Positions 9,423-20,867 of a stretch of 64,000 bases of DNA are shown here, piece by piece. Numbering within the stretch: position 1 is the first letter of the stretch; every line of letters begins with the position of its first letter. The notes beneath the pieces were generated by a model, which saw nothing but the letters and a program-made list of their open reading frames with translations, was not told where the DNA came from and ran no database searches. The stretch lies in assembly GCA_015832175.1 (NCBI GenBank), contig WJXW01000017.1:124001-188000 (forward strand), given 5' to 3'. Position numbers and translations under genes: made by a program. The DNA comes from Paraphaeosphaeria minitans. Its lineage: Eukaryota; Ascomycota; Dothideomycetes; Pleosporales; Didymosphaeriaceae.

Positions 9423-10375
9423 AGGGGACGATGGACTCCAAGACAATCCTATTAAGCGATAGACCTCGGCGGCATAGGAGGCCTGCATGGAACCATTGAT
9501 ATTGTTGTTTTTACCACCCGTAATCAAGCTCAACCAAACCCTTCACGATTCCGACTTTTCTTCCCGTTGTCTACCCTCTTGTATTTTAATTTAAGAAATG
9601 AATATCTGATATTTGGAGTTCACAGCACATAGCACACTCAGTTTGGCAGCGTGAAAAATATGTGGACATTTGCTGCGACCCTGTTCTGCGGCGACAAAAT
9701 GTCTCATCGCGAACGGTAGATCAGTGACTTGCGAACAACGTGAAGTGCATGCAAAGTACCAAACACAAATCGCAGCCGGTAGTGTTTCCTGGTCCATGTA
9801 CGTCACAGCGAAAACAGGTCGCAAATACTGATTTGGAACTTATAACGTCCACAAGAATCCCCTTTACATGTTGCCATCGATTTACCCACTTATATATTCG
9901 AATGAGACCATTCCTTACCTGGAGTATCAACGACCGAGTATTATTTCAGGCATGGCACATAGTGCTATCCGTATGGCAGGTCAAACTGTGTTTGTGGAGC
10001 TTTTGAACTCACTATCAACGACTTGGGGCCGATAAGGTCGTGGTCAGTTGATTCTTACCGAATCTAACATCGGTTTGCTGTGGGAAATGGCCAAACAAGC
10101 ACGTAATCAACCCGCTGTTGCCTTACGCGTGAGCGTTTGCTCCGGCCAAGTTCTGTTGATGGCTGCAAGGTCGCAAACGCGTCCTCGCGAGGCTTTTCCG
10201 GTGACCAAGAAAAGCGAGATCTTTCACTTGCCTTCGCCTGCTCTCTCAACGTTCACCTGCACGGAGTTGAACGCGCCTCGAACATGTATTTATCCCCCCC
10301 GCGCGCGACGAGATCCTTCTCTTTTTTATCCCACTCTAGACTTTCTTCTGGCCTGTATCTGGATCTCCGGGCGTT
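9423..10375. other. Spacer between the PhiA-like gene and the 10376 gene
   Basis: Starts with the 3' untranslated region of the PhiA-like gene (AT-rich, TTGTATTTTAATTTAAG near 9578-9596 could serve 3'-end formation) and ends with the promoter of the next plus-strand gene, including TATTTAT near 10287. No gene seen; frames of 60-90 codons on both strands overlap one another. Confidence 0.55.
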
Positions 10376-12172
10376 ATGTTTTCGCCAACATACGCCTATC
10401 TCAGCACCGCAGCCACGGAAACGGCGAACGCGACAAACGCGCTCGTTGGTTCAACCTCGGCAGAAAACACGCAGTCTAACTCGATCATGAGAGCATGCAA
10501 CCACTCTCGAGGAAAGTCTTTGGCTGATTGTGGTTTCAATGTCGACTACGACACCAAGGAGGTCGAGCATCTTGCCCAGGAAATCAGAGACGGTACAGTA
10601 GCAGAGATCCTGCTGCAACTGTTTGTACAGTGGATCTTCCAGGACGAGAGAAACTACGAGGAGGCCAAGAAGTACATCCGTGAGCTCGGTGTCGACCAGG
10701 CAAGCCTTTTGACGAACAGCCTGAACATGACGGCGACCTACTAATGCGTGACACAGGATTATCCTCTCTCCCGCATCACGAACGAGAGTGTTCGAAGGGT
10801 CGTTGAAGGCTGCTATGAGCTTCGCCCTGAGTACAAGGCTCCAATTATCGAAGAGCGCAAAGACACGATGAGTCTGCTAGAGATTCTCCAAGAGAGTGCA
10901 ATTAAGTCCAGCACGCCAAAGACATCACTTCGCTCGCGCGTATCACTTCGCCCGTCCCTGAGGAAGACGTCCTTATTTTTCCCCACGCACTCTCCGAGCT
11001 TCAAAGAAGAGCCTCCTCTGAAGGGAACCGAAGAGAAGTCGATCATATTCGAGAGCCACTTAAAATCGCCAATCTCGTCGCCTATCACGCCCCGAGAAGC
11101 CGGCTCGTTACTAAAGCTGAAGAAGACGCCGTCTGTTACCGCAAGTATTGGGTCTCGCGGTGGTGTTGCCACCGCTCCTCGTGCCCGTAGCCAGCAGTAC
11201 CCGCCCGACACACCTGACCGTCCGGCTCCCCTCACTGTCACCAAGTCCAAGACTACGTCTACTCTGAGGGCGGAAACTGCTCGCTCTGTTTCCACTCCCA
11301 GCCGTACTCGCTGGGTAGTGCCTCTCCCACCCGACGGTGACTCGCCGCCGCCTCCAGTACCAGCCATTCCTTCACCTTCGCAATTCACACCGTTGTCGAA
11401 GTCGAAGTCGAAAACAAAGCCGAGGCCGAAGTACGTTTTGATCCCTCCGCGGTATGCTCGACAGCCCAGCAATCTAAGTCCCTTCGCATCCAAAGACGAA
11501 GACGACGCTACTATTGTTGGGTCTTTCACCACTGCCGCCACCAAGAGTCCAGACAGTCTCCTTCCCAGCGTCGTGAAGCCGCCCACGAACTCGGCTGCCA
11601 GTTCGATCTACTCGGACACGCACGAGCCGAAGCGGTTCAGTGCATTCGAAGTCACTGACACTACTCGACCTGTACAGTGCCGTGCCTCAGGGTATACCGA
11701 CACCTCGGACGACTGGTCCACCATCGGGGATGAAACTTCCGAGGCTGAGGATATGGCCCAGCCGGCCAGCCTCTATGATTCCTTTGGATTCCTGAAGGAG
11801 GCCTCGAGCCCGACGCAAGATGAAGGCATCGATTGCTTCCCGGACACCCCTACCCAACGGCCGCCCCGCGTCGACAGCCTCCCCAAGGCCCGGGAGATGT
11901 CCTGGACACCCGGACCCAGCAAGGTCCCGCCTGAGAAGCGTGCCGCAGCCAAGCTGGCTAGGCAGGAGGCGATTGACGGCAATGAGATGTGGATGCGAAC
12001 CTTTGACGACCTCCCGCTTCGAAGGTTCGTAAGCCGACTCGATGTAGGTCCCCCGCGCGTTGGCGCTCCCCACCCCCCTGCACACCCCCCTGCCCCTGCC
12101 CCCATCCATATGAGCGAGGACGAGGAGGACGACGTGGCGGCGGAGGAAGGAGAAAGGCTGCTCGGTTTGTAG
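10376..12172 (+). CDS. Uncharacterised protein, helical N-terminal domain plus long disordered tail
   Basis: Exons 10376-10699 and 10757-12172 give 579 residues. Residues about 35-150 look like a compact helical domain (CNHSRGKSLADCGFNVDY, then TVAEILLQLFVQWIFQDE, then YPLSRITNESVRRVVEGCYEL across the exon junction). From about 155 the protein is Ser/Thr/Pro/Lys-rich and disordered, with a KSKSKTKPRPK stretch near 330. Near the C-terminus is a conserved-looking patch EKRAAAKLARQEAIDGNEMWMRTFDDLPLRRF (about 500-531, given in parts), then Pro/His and a final acidic EDEEDDVAAEEGERLL. No catalytic motif, signal peptide or membrane segment. The two open frames share no stop-free junction without splicing; a phase-0 GC-AG intron joins them. 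I do not recognise the family. Confidence 0.75.
10700..10756 (+). other. GC-AG intron of the 10376 gene
   Basis: CAG before GCAAGC at 10700, branch-like TACTAAT at 10738-10744, acceptor ACACAG ending at 10756. 57 nt, phase 0. GTGAGC at 10680 would break the frame. GTCGAC at 10691 keeps the frame but is a poor donor. Confidence 0.65.
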
Positions 12173-12790
12173 AGCCCAGGACTGGCTTTCGCGGAGGTTG
12201 GATTGTGGAATTTGGCGGTGAATCTGGCGGTGACACTTGTACAAAATGAACAGAACTTGTATACTACCTAGTTATTAGAGGTGATTGCATTGATTCAAAT
12301 GATTTAGTGCATCCGTGCCATAGGTACCGTTGCTTGGTAACTGGTGCGCACACGCAGAAAAACACACACCTTTTTACTAGGTAGTAAAGAGGCCAGAAAG
12401 GCGTGCTTTAAAGTACTTGTAACTTTCTGTATAGACATTATCAGCTGTTGCCTCCAGCTTATCCCCACTACTTCTACAAGTACAATCCAATCTTCATGAT
12501 TACCATCGCTTAATACTCATCAGATGGTTTCCTAGCTTCCTACCAGCCTTAACGCTGCACGAGACAAACACCTTCTGTTGGATGGTGCTGAGCATATAAG
12601 GACACATTTCTGGACTTTTTTTTTCTCAGTAACGGCATGAAACAGACGTTTAGGCTTACCATGCCTTATCGCCACTTCGATATCCTTCCCGGCCAGAACA
12701 AGGGTAGATTACAACGACACATCCACTGCTTAGAAAGCGAGTTCTAGGGAGGGAATAAACGAACTACAACCAGCGATATAGATCTTCACC
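12173..12790. other. 3' flank and transition into the AT-rich domain
   Basis: The 3' untranslated region of the upstream gene, then about 500 bp of neutral composition. A 36-codon frame at 12637-12747 (plus) reads MKQTFRLTMPYRHFDILPG and on; it could be the remnant of a gene cut off by the repeat block, but nothing supports expression. Confidence 0.45.
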
Positions 12791-13886
12791 TCCGCCAGAG
12801 AATTAATGCTGATTAGGTTTAGCTATCTAGGGGGCGTAGAGTTAATATAGGAGAAAGAGAGCGTAGTTCTATAGCTAAGCTTAAGCCCCTTCTTAACAAG
12901 AAGAATCTTACTAGAGTATTCGGCCTGTGTACGTACTCTAGAGACTATTTCGAAGGCAGGTGTAAGATTACTTAGAACTTAGCTAATATTAACCTAAAGC
13001 TGCAAGATACATATAATCTTTAGTTAAGTTAAAATTATCCACTTATCTATCTTTTACACAGTATACTAATAGCTTAATAGGCACTAATATAGCGTAGTTC
13101 TTTTCCCCACCACTTATAAAGCGAGGGTATAGATGTATTTACGACAACCGCACTACACCTTATAGCTATAGTGCGTATGTTACTACCTAGCCTAGTTTAG
13201 AATTAACTATTAATAGCTACGCAAAATCTTTTAGAAAAATTTAATCGCTAGGATATATAGCTAGAATAAATACTTAGTAATTCCTACACTTTATTAAGTC
13301 CGCGTGTCTAATTTAAACCTAGTTATATATTACTTAGTTATTAAGATTAAAACAATAGTACAAATTTTATTATAACTGTCCCCCTAATTATAAGAATTTA
13401 AGTTTATGCTTATAGAAAAAGTTTAAGGGTAGCACTTATAATCACGCAAATGTGCTCTTGTTTACTACAGTAGGTAAGCTTAATTTATAGTAGGGCTAAG
13501 TTATCTACGTTATAAACACTACTCCACTTCTCGCTTATCCTTCCCTAACCCTTAGGGAACGGAATGCCGTTAAATTTAAGCAGGACAATTTGTCCCTAAT
13601 ATATACCTATAGTAATTTCTAGCTTCCGTAGTAATGGCGCAGTTCTAGTTCTTAATAAGAAATTCTATAATAGTAGTTAGTATCGCATCTATGTAGTGAA
13701 CTTCTTAGACAGAAAAAGCTAGTCTATGCGCATTTTAATCTACGTATAGACTAAATCTTAAGAAGCTGTAGTAAGGCTTCTTAAAGTATAATAAGATCTA
13801 ACTTAGGAGCTTAACTAAATAGACTTTCCTTAGGCCATAAAACACGTTAATTCTTACTTTAGATTTAATAATCTAATTAGATTTCC
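12791..13886. other. Unclassified RIP-degraded sequence
   Basis: AT-rich, full of stops in all frames, with no LTR pair visible. On the plus strand near 13580-13620 a short FKQDN...-like reading recalls the QDN motif of Tc1/mariner-type DDE transposases, but it is too short to classify. Confidence 0.35.
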
Positions 13887-13956
13887 TATTACAAACTAGA
13901 TAGTAATGTAGGAGTTAGGCGCTTATAAAGGTATAATAAAGTAATAATAGGGTTAT
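13887..13956 (+). repeat. 5' fragment of a G-type LTR
   Basis: TATTACAAACTAGATAGTAA followed by GGCGCTTATAAAGGT and AATAGGGTTAT aligns with the first 70 bp of the G element LTRs (36685 and 42857). Element J1 begins directly after it, so J1 interrupted this LTR. The rest of the LTR is not found beyond J1's truncated right end. Confidence 0.75.
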
Positions 13957-14268
13957 TATAGGTTTGGCTCAATCTACAATTAAGCATTTAAGGGTTAATA
14001 GTATACTATTATATAAAGGGTAAGAAGTAGGTTTAATTAATTACGTCTTGTCTATTATATAAAGGGGCACTAAGGACCTTATAAAGTCTCTACCTCTTAG
14101 CGCTAACCTAAGCAGTGGGTCCTTGTGTAGGTCTTTATAGGCAGGTAAGGCCTTATAAAGTCTCTACCTTTTAGTGCTAACCTAAGTAGTAGGTCCTTGT
14201 ACAGGTCCCTATAGGTAGGTAGGCCCCTATTTTACTTAGTGCTATTTATATAATAAACTATATAGACA
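13957..14268 (-). repeat. LTR of J1 (312 bp)
   Basis: Same length as the copies at 15000, 18072 and 54740. All contain an internal direct duplication of roughly 77-80 bp with the core CTTAGGTTAGCGCTAAGAGG. RIP has changed TG/CA ends to TA in several copies. Confidence 0.92.
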
Positions 14269-14999
14269 CTAGTAACTTTTCTTTTATATAATAGTTTATA
14301 TCTATTATACGCTTCCCTTTTCTATCCTTCTTTATTTATATAGTTAGCCTTCCCCTATTAGAATAGGTTGTAAAGTAGGTATAGTGTTACTATGTAGTAG
14401 AGGTCTTATTTACACCTACTCTTGTGTAAATAGGTAGTAATAGCTAACCTACTTAGTTCTTACCTTACTTCTTTATATAGTAGTAGAGTTATATCGCGTA
14501 ATAAGGCTCTTTCTAAGCATATATCCTATGCGTAAATAGAAGGTGGGGTGTTAAGCAATGCGATACTTAGCGCTAGGTCTTAGTAAGTAGGTATAGAAAA
14601 ATGTCTCCTAGTTATGCAATAAAGGTATATAGTAGAAGTAAGGTATAAAGTAGCCTTTTATACTTCTTCTTTATTACTCTATTAGTTTTATTTATCTTCT
14701 TCTTCTTTTATATAATAGGTTTTATCCTCTAGCTCTCCTTTAAAGTTAAGGATATATACTTATATATCTATAGTAGAGGGTTTATACTTATAGAAGTTAG
14801 CGTATAATAATATATATTGCCTTCTAGCTCGCTAGGTATCCCTTAGTAGATAGTTAGTAGACTAGCATCTTTTTTTATAGTATATAAAGTATTTCTACTT
14901 TATATAAGAGCTTAAATTTCTAAAGTTACTCCTTCTTTTTAGTCTAAAGGTTATTCTGCCTCTAGAGGGGCTAGATTCTCTTATATAATTAAAGATTAT

Positions 15000-15311
15000 T
15001 ATCTGTATAGTTTATCGTACAAATAGCACTAAGTGAAATAGGGGCCTATCTACCTATAGGGACCCGCACAAGGACCCACTACTTAGGTTAGCGCTAAGAG
15101 GCAGAGACTTTATAAGGCCCTACCTACCTATAAGGACCTGTATAAGGACCCACTGCTTAGGTTAGCGCTAAGAGGCAGAGACTTTATAAGGTCCTTAGTG
15201 CCCCTTTGTATAATAGACAAGACGTAATTAATTAAACCTACTTCTTACCCTTTATATAATAGTATACTATTAACCCTTAAATACTTAATTATAGATTAAG
15301 CTAAACCTACA
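15000..15311 (+). repeat. 5' LTR of J2
   Basis: 312 bp, starting TATCTGTATAG (TGTCTGTACAG before RIP, judged from the copy at 18072) and ending AAACCTACA. Confidence 0.92.
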
Positions 15312-16440
15312 CTAATTAGTAGTTAATTCTAATTAACTATAAACTAGTAAGGTCTAAAGACAGAGCGCCCTATAAGCTAGATACGTAGGCTCTATATTGT
15401 TACCTTTACTAAGGATTAAATTTCAAATTATATAATAAGTAGAAACAAAGTGTGTACATCTATAAAGAGTTGTACAATCTAGTCTAAGCTATTCTATAGA
15501 AAAGAAAGGAGATAGTAAACCCCCTTATAACCCTAAAAAACACATTACACAATTAAACTAGTAATAACTAAACATAAACATATTATACGATTAAACTAGT
15601 AATAACTAAACGCAGACATATTATATAACTAAAAAAGATAATAATAACATAGCCTTAAGACTAGGAGACTTCCTAGAGGAACTATAACCTAAGGACGTTG
15701 TATAATAATTAATACTACCTCCTTAGTAAGAAGACAAAGTAACATAGCTTTAATAAGTAGAGAAAGTAATAAATATTAAGGCTATTACCTTAAGAGGAGA
15801 GATTGCATAAAAGTACTAAGTAGATAGAGTAGATTTATATAGCTACCTACCCCCTTCTCTAAAATAGCTAAACACTTATATAATATATATAATCGCGTAA
15901 TATCGCGTAAGCAGCCTTAAAGGTAAAGAGGTAATTTCTTCTTTTACTAAAAATTTTAATAACTAGAAGGAAAGAACCTTTAATAAAATTAGTTATATAG
16001 TAAGAAGAGAGCTTATTACTTTTCTTATAAAAGAAGGCTTTATCGCTACTAATACTATAATAAAGAACACTTATACAAAGAAACTCTTTAAACTGTTATA
16101 GCTTAACTATAAGCTATAGACCCTTTATATAATAACACTATAACTGTAACCTAAACTACTTTATATAATCCTAATAATATAACCTACACTATCTATAAGT
16201 AATGTATATACATATAGAGCACAGCTAGGGCCCATCCCTATACATGCGAAGATAGAGACACTATATATAGAGCTATACTAGTAGTAGTAGCCTAAAACCT
16301 AGACTGCTTTTGCCTAATAAACTATATTATATAAAGAGACTAGACACTCCTAGTCTCCTTAATAACTAGGAGATTATACTTCTATCTAGCTAGATAAGAT
16401 TATTCTCTTTTAAAAGGCTTAGAGTAAAGAGAATAACTAC

Positions 16441-16672
16441 TATAGTGTAAAGGTTGGCCTACAATAGAGAATCGGAGAAACATAGGGCCGATTAGCTGTC
16501 GTTTAAGATAGCTGATTAGGGAACAGGAAAAAAAGCGCGCTAACTAGACAAGACAGGAAGAGACCTAATAGACAATTAGAGTAGTTAGATTTATATAATA
16601 GATTTTAGATAGGAGAACTTAACTTATTCTTTTATATTCCTCACTTAAGGCAAACGCACCTATAATATAATA
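16441..16672 (+). repeat. 5' LTR of H
   Basis: Contains GTGTAAAGGTTGGCCTACAA and, near 16555, a short AAGACAGGAAGAGACC block shared with the 3' copy. Less mutated than the 3' copy at several sites (GGCCGATTAGC against GGCTAATTAGC). Confidence 0.9.
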
Positions 16673-16754
16673 ATTTTAGTAAGGGACATAGGGCTGCTTT
16701 TAAAAGGATATAGAGAAGTATAGCGATAAGTATTTAGAGAACTAATAGAAGCTG

Positions 16755-17245
16755 TTTAGTAGACTTTTAAGTAGCTGCTAAATAGCTAGGAATAGAGCGA
16801 TAAGACTAATAGACTTTTAAGTAGCTATTAGGTATAAAAATAGATAGACTATATAGACTTTTAAGTAGTTATTAGTCGCCTAGACAGATAGATTAATGGA
16901 CTTTTAAGTAGTCACTAATCACCTAGAAACAAAATAACAACAGACTAATAGACTTTTAAGTAGCTATTAGGTATTTAGATAGATAGACTATATGGACTTT
17001 TAAGTAGTTATTAGTCGCCCAGACAGACAGATTAATGGACTTTTAAGTAGTCACTAATCACCTAGAAACAAAACAATAATAGACTAATAGACTTTTAAGC
17101 AGCTATCTAGTGCTAGTATAGACTATATAGACTTTTAAGTAGTTATTAGTTACCTAGGAATAAAATAACGACAGACTAATAGACTTTTAAGCAGCTATTA
17201 GGTAGAAAGAGCGATAGACTAGAGGACCTTTAAGTGGCTACTAGA
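16755..17245 (+). repeat. Tandem repeat in the leader of H (11 units)
   Basis: The core GACTTTTAAGTAG(C/T)TATTAG recurs 11 times, at about 16762, 16812, 16857, 16899, 16951, 16994, 17037, 17090, 17130, 17182 and 17225. Spacings of 40-53 bp fall into triplets of about 140 bp. It lies between the 5' LTR and gag. Confidence 0.88.
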
Positions 17246-17279
17246 CTCTTAGAAAGAGTAAATATAATAGACCCTAAAC

Positions 17280-20200
17280 AATTCTAGTCTAAGCAACAAT
17301 TAAGTTAGGGACAAAAGGGGAAGTAAGGTATTAGTAGTAGGATTCTGTTAAGTAAGATTATTATCTACATACCTAAAGCCAAATCGCTAATAGAAAACTA
17401 ATATAAGAATAAGTAGACAATAGAAGAAAAACAAAAAAGAAGACAAAATAGATTTATATAGGTTTTATAATAACCCTATTTATTTAACCACCCCTGCTAA
17501 GAGCAGCACTAGCTAGATAAGCTAGGGTATTACTAATCACCTTTTAGAAGATATAGACAAAAGAAAACAGTTTAAAAATAGAGGACTAGGAATAGGAGGC
17601 TTTCCCTAAAAAAGAAACGTGGCTTAGTTTACTCTAAGCCTAAACGATAGCAACGCACTAAGCTTTAGTAGTATTAATATTACTACCTTCTTAGAGAACT
17701 ATAACTTTTAAGTAGAAAGAGTAGGGTAGAGTAAAGAGCTTAAGAAATAAAAGCTACTTTACTTCTACTTAGGCACCTACTAAAAGGATATTATAAAGCT
17801 ACTAGCTTATAGAAGCGCTTTAGTTAACTAAGAAAACTTCTAAAAGATACTTTGCTCTAAGTACTTATTAATAGACTTAGAATACTAAAAATTAACTAGA
17901 GCCTACCTTAAGAGCTAGCTTAATAAAGTAAGCTAGTAGCCTATTATACTAAATAACTACTTCTATAAGTTTAATAGCTATACTTAAGCTGCCTTTACCT
18001 AATTATAGATTGTGTAGATAGAAGTAAGGACTCTTTTCTTTAGAGGTTTTAGCTAAGACAATAAGACTATATATAGGTTTGGCTCAATCTGTAATTAAGC
18101 ATTTGAGGGTTGATAGTATACTATCGTGCAAAGGGTGAGAAGTAGGTTTAATTAATTACGTCTAGTCTATCGTACAAAGGGGCACTAAGGACCTTATAAA
18201 CTCTCTGCCTCTTAGCGCTAACCTAAGCAGGGGGTCCTTGTGCGGGTCCTTATAGGTAGGCAGGGCTTTATAAAGTCTCTGCCTCTTAGCGCTAACCTAA
18301 GTAGTGGGTCCTTGTGCGGGTCCCTACAGGTAGGCAGGCCCCTATTTCACTTAGTGCTATTTGTACGATAAACTGTACAGACACTATAGTTATATATAGA
18401 ATGCTAATAGAGAGTCGCCTAAAAGGAGGTAATATAAACACCTATTAGGTGTAAGAAATGTACGATTTCCTTTGCTAGTGCAGAGACTAGAATAAGGTAA
18501 TTAGGGCTGTGTAGTAGGAGGAGAGATAGGTTACTATAAATCTAGCTTATTCTAAAGCTACTTTATTAGCAATTCTACTTATCCTACTACCTAGGAAGTT
18601 CTTTAAGGTATAGGAGGAAATAAGAATAGGAGGAAATAAAGATTATAAGGAAGAAGTAGATATATAAGTCTAAGAAGTTATTATAAAAATAACAGGACTT
18701 ACCCTTACTATAGAAGAATATAAGTAATAGAAGGCTTTTATACCTACTACTACTAGTCTTATTCTTAATAAGCTAGCTAATAACTAATACGCTTTTAATA
18801 AGCTTATAGGGCTAACCCTTTATATAAAATGTAATAATAGGTTATTTAAGAGTTTTTACAACCTTATTATAAACCCTAGTGCAGGTACTTAGGTAATTCA
18901 TAATTAGGAATATTAAGCCTAGGCTTATAGAACTTATAGAGAGACTAGGTATATTATAAAGGACTACCCCTGGCGCTAAGGCCTTATTAAAAAAGGTTAG
19001 TACTATAAAATCTTTAACACTAATAGCTAGTTTTTCAACTTCTACTATAGCCTAAAACACCTTTAGATAGTGAAATTTAGGGGGCCTATACCCTACTTTT
19101 AGAGAGATGTACAGCTCTAGTACCTACTTAGGGAGATTAAATAGTATTTTAATGTTACTAATAAGGATTTAGAGAAGAATTTTAGCTAAGTGCTAGACCT
19201 AGAGGGTAAGAAAGCCTCTACCTATTTTAAATACAAATTAAGCTAATTATATTTTAGGTTAATAAGTAGTAAGTAGGGAGACTAGGAGCTAGAGATAGAA
19301 GTAATAAAAAGGGCTAAAGCCTTCTACGCTACCCTATTAGAGGTCTCCTATCTATTTAAGAAAGTTAATATAACTAAGAAAGTAAATACTACTAGGACTA
19401 AGGTAGTAGAAAAAAGCTTATAAGAATAACAGAACTAACTAAGTATTAAAAAGGTTATAGGGGCTAGAGTAAGTAAACTAGTGTTAGTGGCTTAAATAAG
19501 AGACCTTTAGGAAAGAAGAGTTAGAATTAATCCCTAGCCATAAATTAGAGAATTTTACCTAGGATCTCCTCTGCTAGTAATTAACAATAATAAATTAGTG
19601 CTATAAGTAGTAGTTATAGAAGTAAACTAAAGAGCTTCTAAACCTACTTAGATAATAGAGAAGAGTATTATCTAAGCTATACTAGAAGCTAAGGCTACTA
19701 GTAGAAAGAAGGGTGCTTAAATAGCTTTTACTCCTCTATTAGATAAAGAGCTAGTTGCACTTATTAACACCCTAAATACTAATTCTATCCTAATAGTAGC
19801 ACTAACCTAAGAGGTAAGAGGCATTATAGTTAAATTAATATTTTCTTAGGACAAACTGTATTTAAAGGCCTAGTAACTACTCTTTAAAAAGAAAAAGGAG
19901 CCTAATAACTAATTAGACAAGAGCAAATTAGGGAATATCTTTATAGGGATATAATAAAGATAAGTTTTAACAGAAAAACGAAGTTAGGACCACCCTTAAG
20001 AACCTACTATCCTGTTAGAAGTAATAATAGAGAAGTTGCGCCCTAGACTACACTAGATCGCACAAAGAAACGCTGCACAAAGTACCTAATATAGTATTAG
20101 AGAGGTGCAGGATAGATATTAGAAAAAAGCTAATAAAGTTAACCTCTAAAGTTACACTAAGCTAGAAGAATAGATAGGAGTTTAGAGTATTCTAGTAAAA

Positions 20201-20675
20201 CTCTCTACCTATTTTATTACTATTCTTAGAAGCCACTACAAGGTTCTACTTAACTTAGGATTAGAACTAAATATTATAAGGTATACTACTGCGAGGGCAC
20301 TTAATATTATAATCTAAAACTAAGATTAGAGCCACTTACCTACTAAAGAATAATTAGGTATAGTAGGAGCTAGTAGAGATTTAGATAAGTATATAGGAAC
20401 TGCCTATAGTATACTACTTAAGGTTAGGCTAATTATAATTCCTACTTATTTTAAGATTGTAAGAAACGTTAAGAGGCCTATTATTCTAGACACCCCTTTT
20501 GCGATAGCTGCTTAGTTAGCTATAGAGTTTACCCTAATAGGCTAATGCCTATATAGGGTTACCTCTATAGATAGGAAAAGAACAGTCTCTTTCCTTAGGT
20601 TAGATACTCTACTACTTTCTAACTATAAGATAAGTAATAAGGATTTAGGAAACGTGTAAAAGGTATACTTAACAC
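17280..20675 (+). pseudogene. RIP-broken gag and protease region of H
   Basis: Readable pieces between stops include EKNFS and VLDLEGKKASTYFKYKLS (about 19170-19260), then a protease-like ALLDSG equivalent read as VLLNLGLELNIIR near 20245-20283. It is interrupted by the solo LTR at 18072 and ends where E1 entered (20675), just before the reverse transcriptase. Confidence 0.6.
18072..18383 (-). mobile_element. Solo LTR of the J family inside H
   Basis: One 312-bp J-family LTR flanked on both sides by CTATA (18067-18071 and 18384-18388), with H gag on either side and no internal sequence. This is the product of recombination between the two LTRs of a former full copy. It is the least RIP-damaged of the four J LTRs (it keeps GTGCAAAGG, GTGCGGGTCC and GTACGATAAACTGTACAG). 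Confidence 0.88.
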
Positions 20676-20867
20676 TGTAATGGGCTGGGGCATAGCCCCA
20701 GCCTTTGGAAGGATCTTGAGGAAAGGAACCGCCCTAAAGAAGTGGACCCACTAAGGAAAACTCTTCTTATAAGCAGCACACCCCCCTATAGAGACTCAAT
20801 ACCTAGAATTCATCCTTTACATTTAGCACTTACAGTTCTGTTCATTCTCTAAGGCTAGCCTATAACA
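20676..20867 (+). repeat. 5' LTR of E1
   Basis: TGTAATGGGCTGGGGC at the start, GCCTATAACA at the end. It keeps GTGGACCCACT where the 3' LTR has GTGGACTTACT. Confidence 0.95.

Noticed and set aside
8607..9533. 308-codon minus-strand frame over the PhiA-like gene
   Set aside because: It is the antisense reading of the 21-bp coding repeat (runs of VAIVLAL); the sense strand has signal peptide, intron and conserved blocks.
10680..10756. GT-AG intron with donor GTGAGC for the 10376 gene
   Set aside because: A strong donor, but it would shift exon 2 out of its long open frame; the GC donor at 10700 keeps it.
13480..13800. Tc1/mariner transposase remnant
   Set aside because: Only a few residues around a QDN-like motif can be read; too little for a call.
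14269..15311. A 1.35-kb element with the inverted 312-bp repeats at 13957 and 15000 as terminal inverted repeats
   Set aside because: TSD ATTAT flanks 15000-55051, not 13957-15311, and the sequences next to each LTR show two oppositely oriented LTR elements, one inside the other.
16755..17245. CRISPR-like array
   Set aside because: Unit and spacer both repeat, it lies in a retrotransposon leader, and the organism is a eukaryote.
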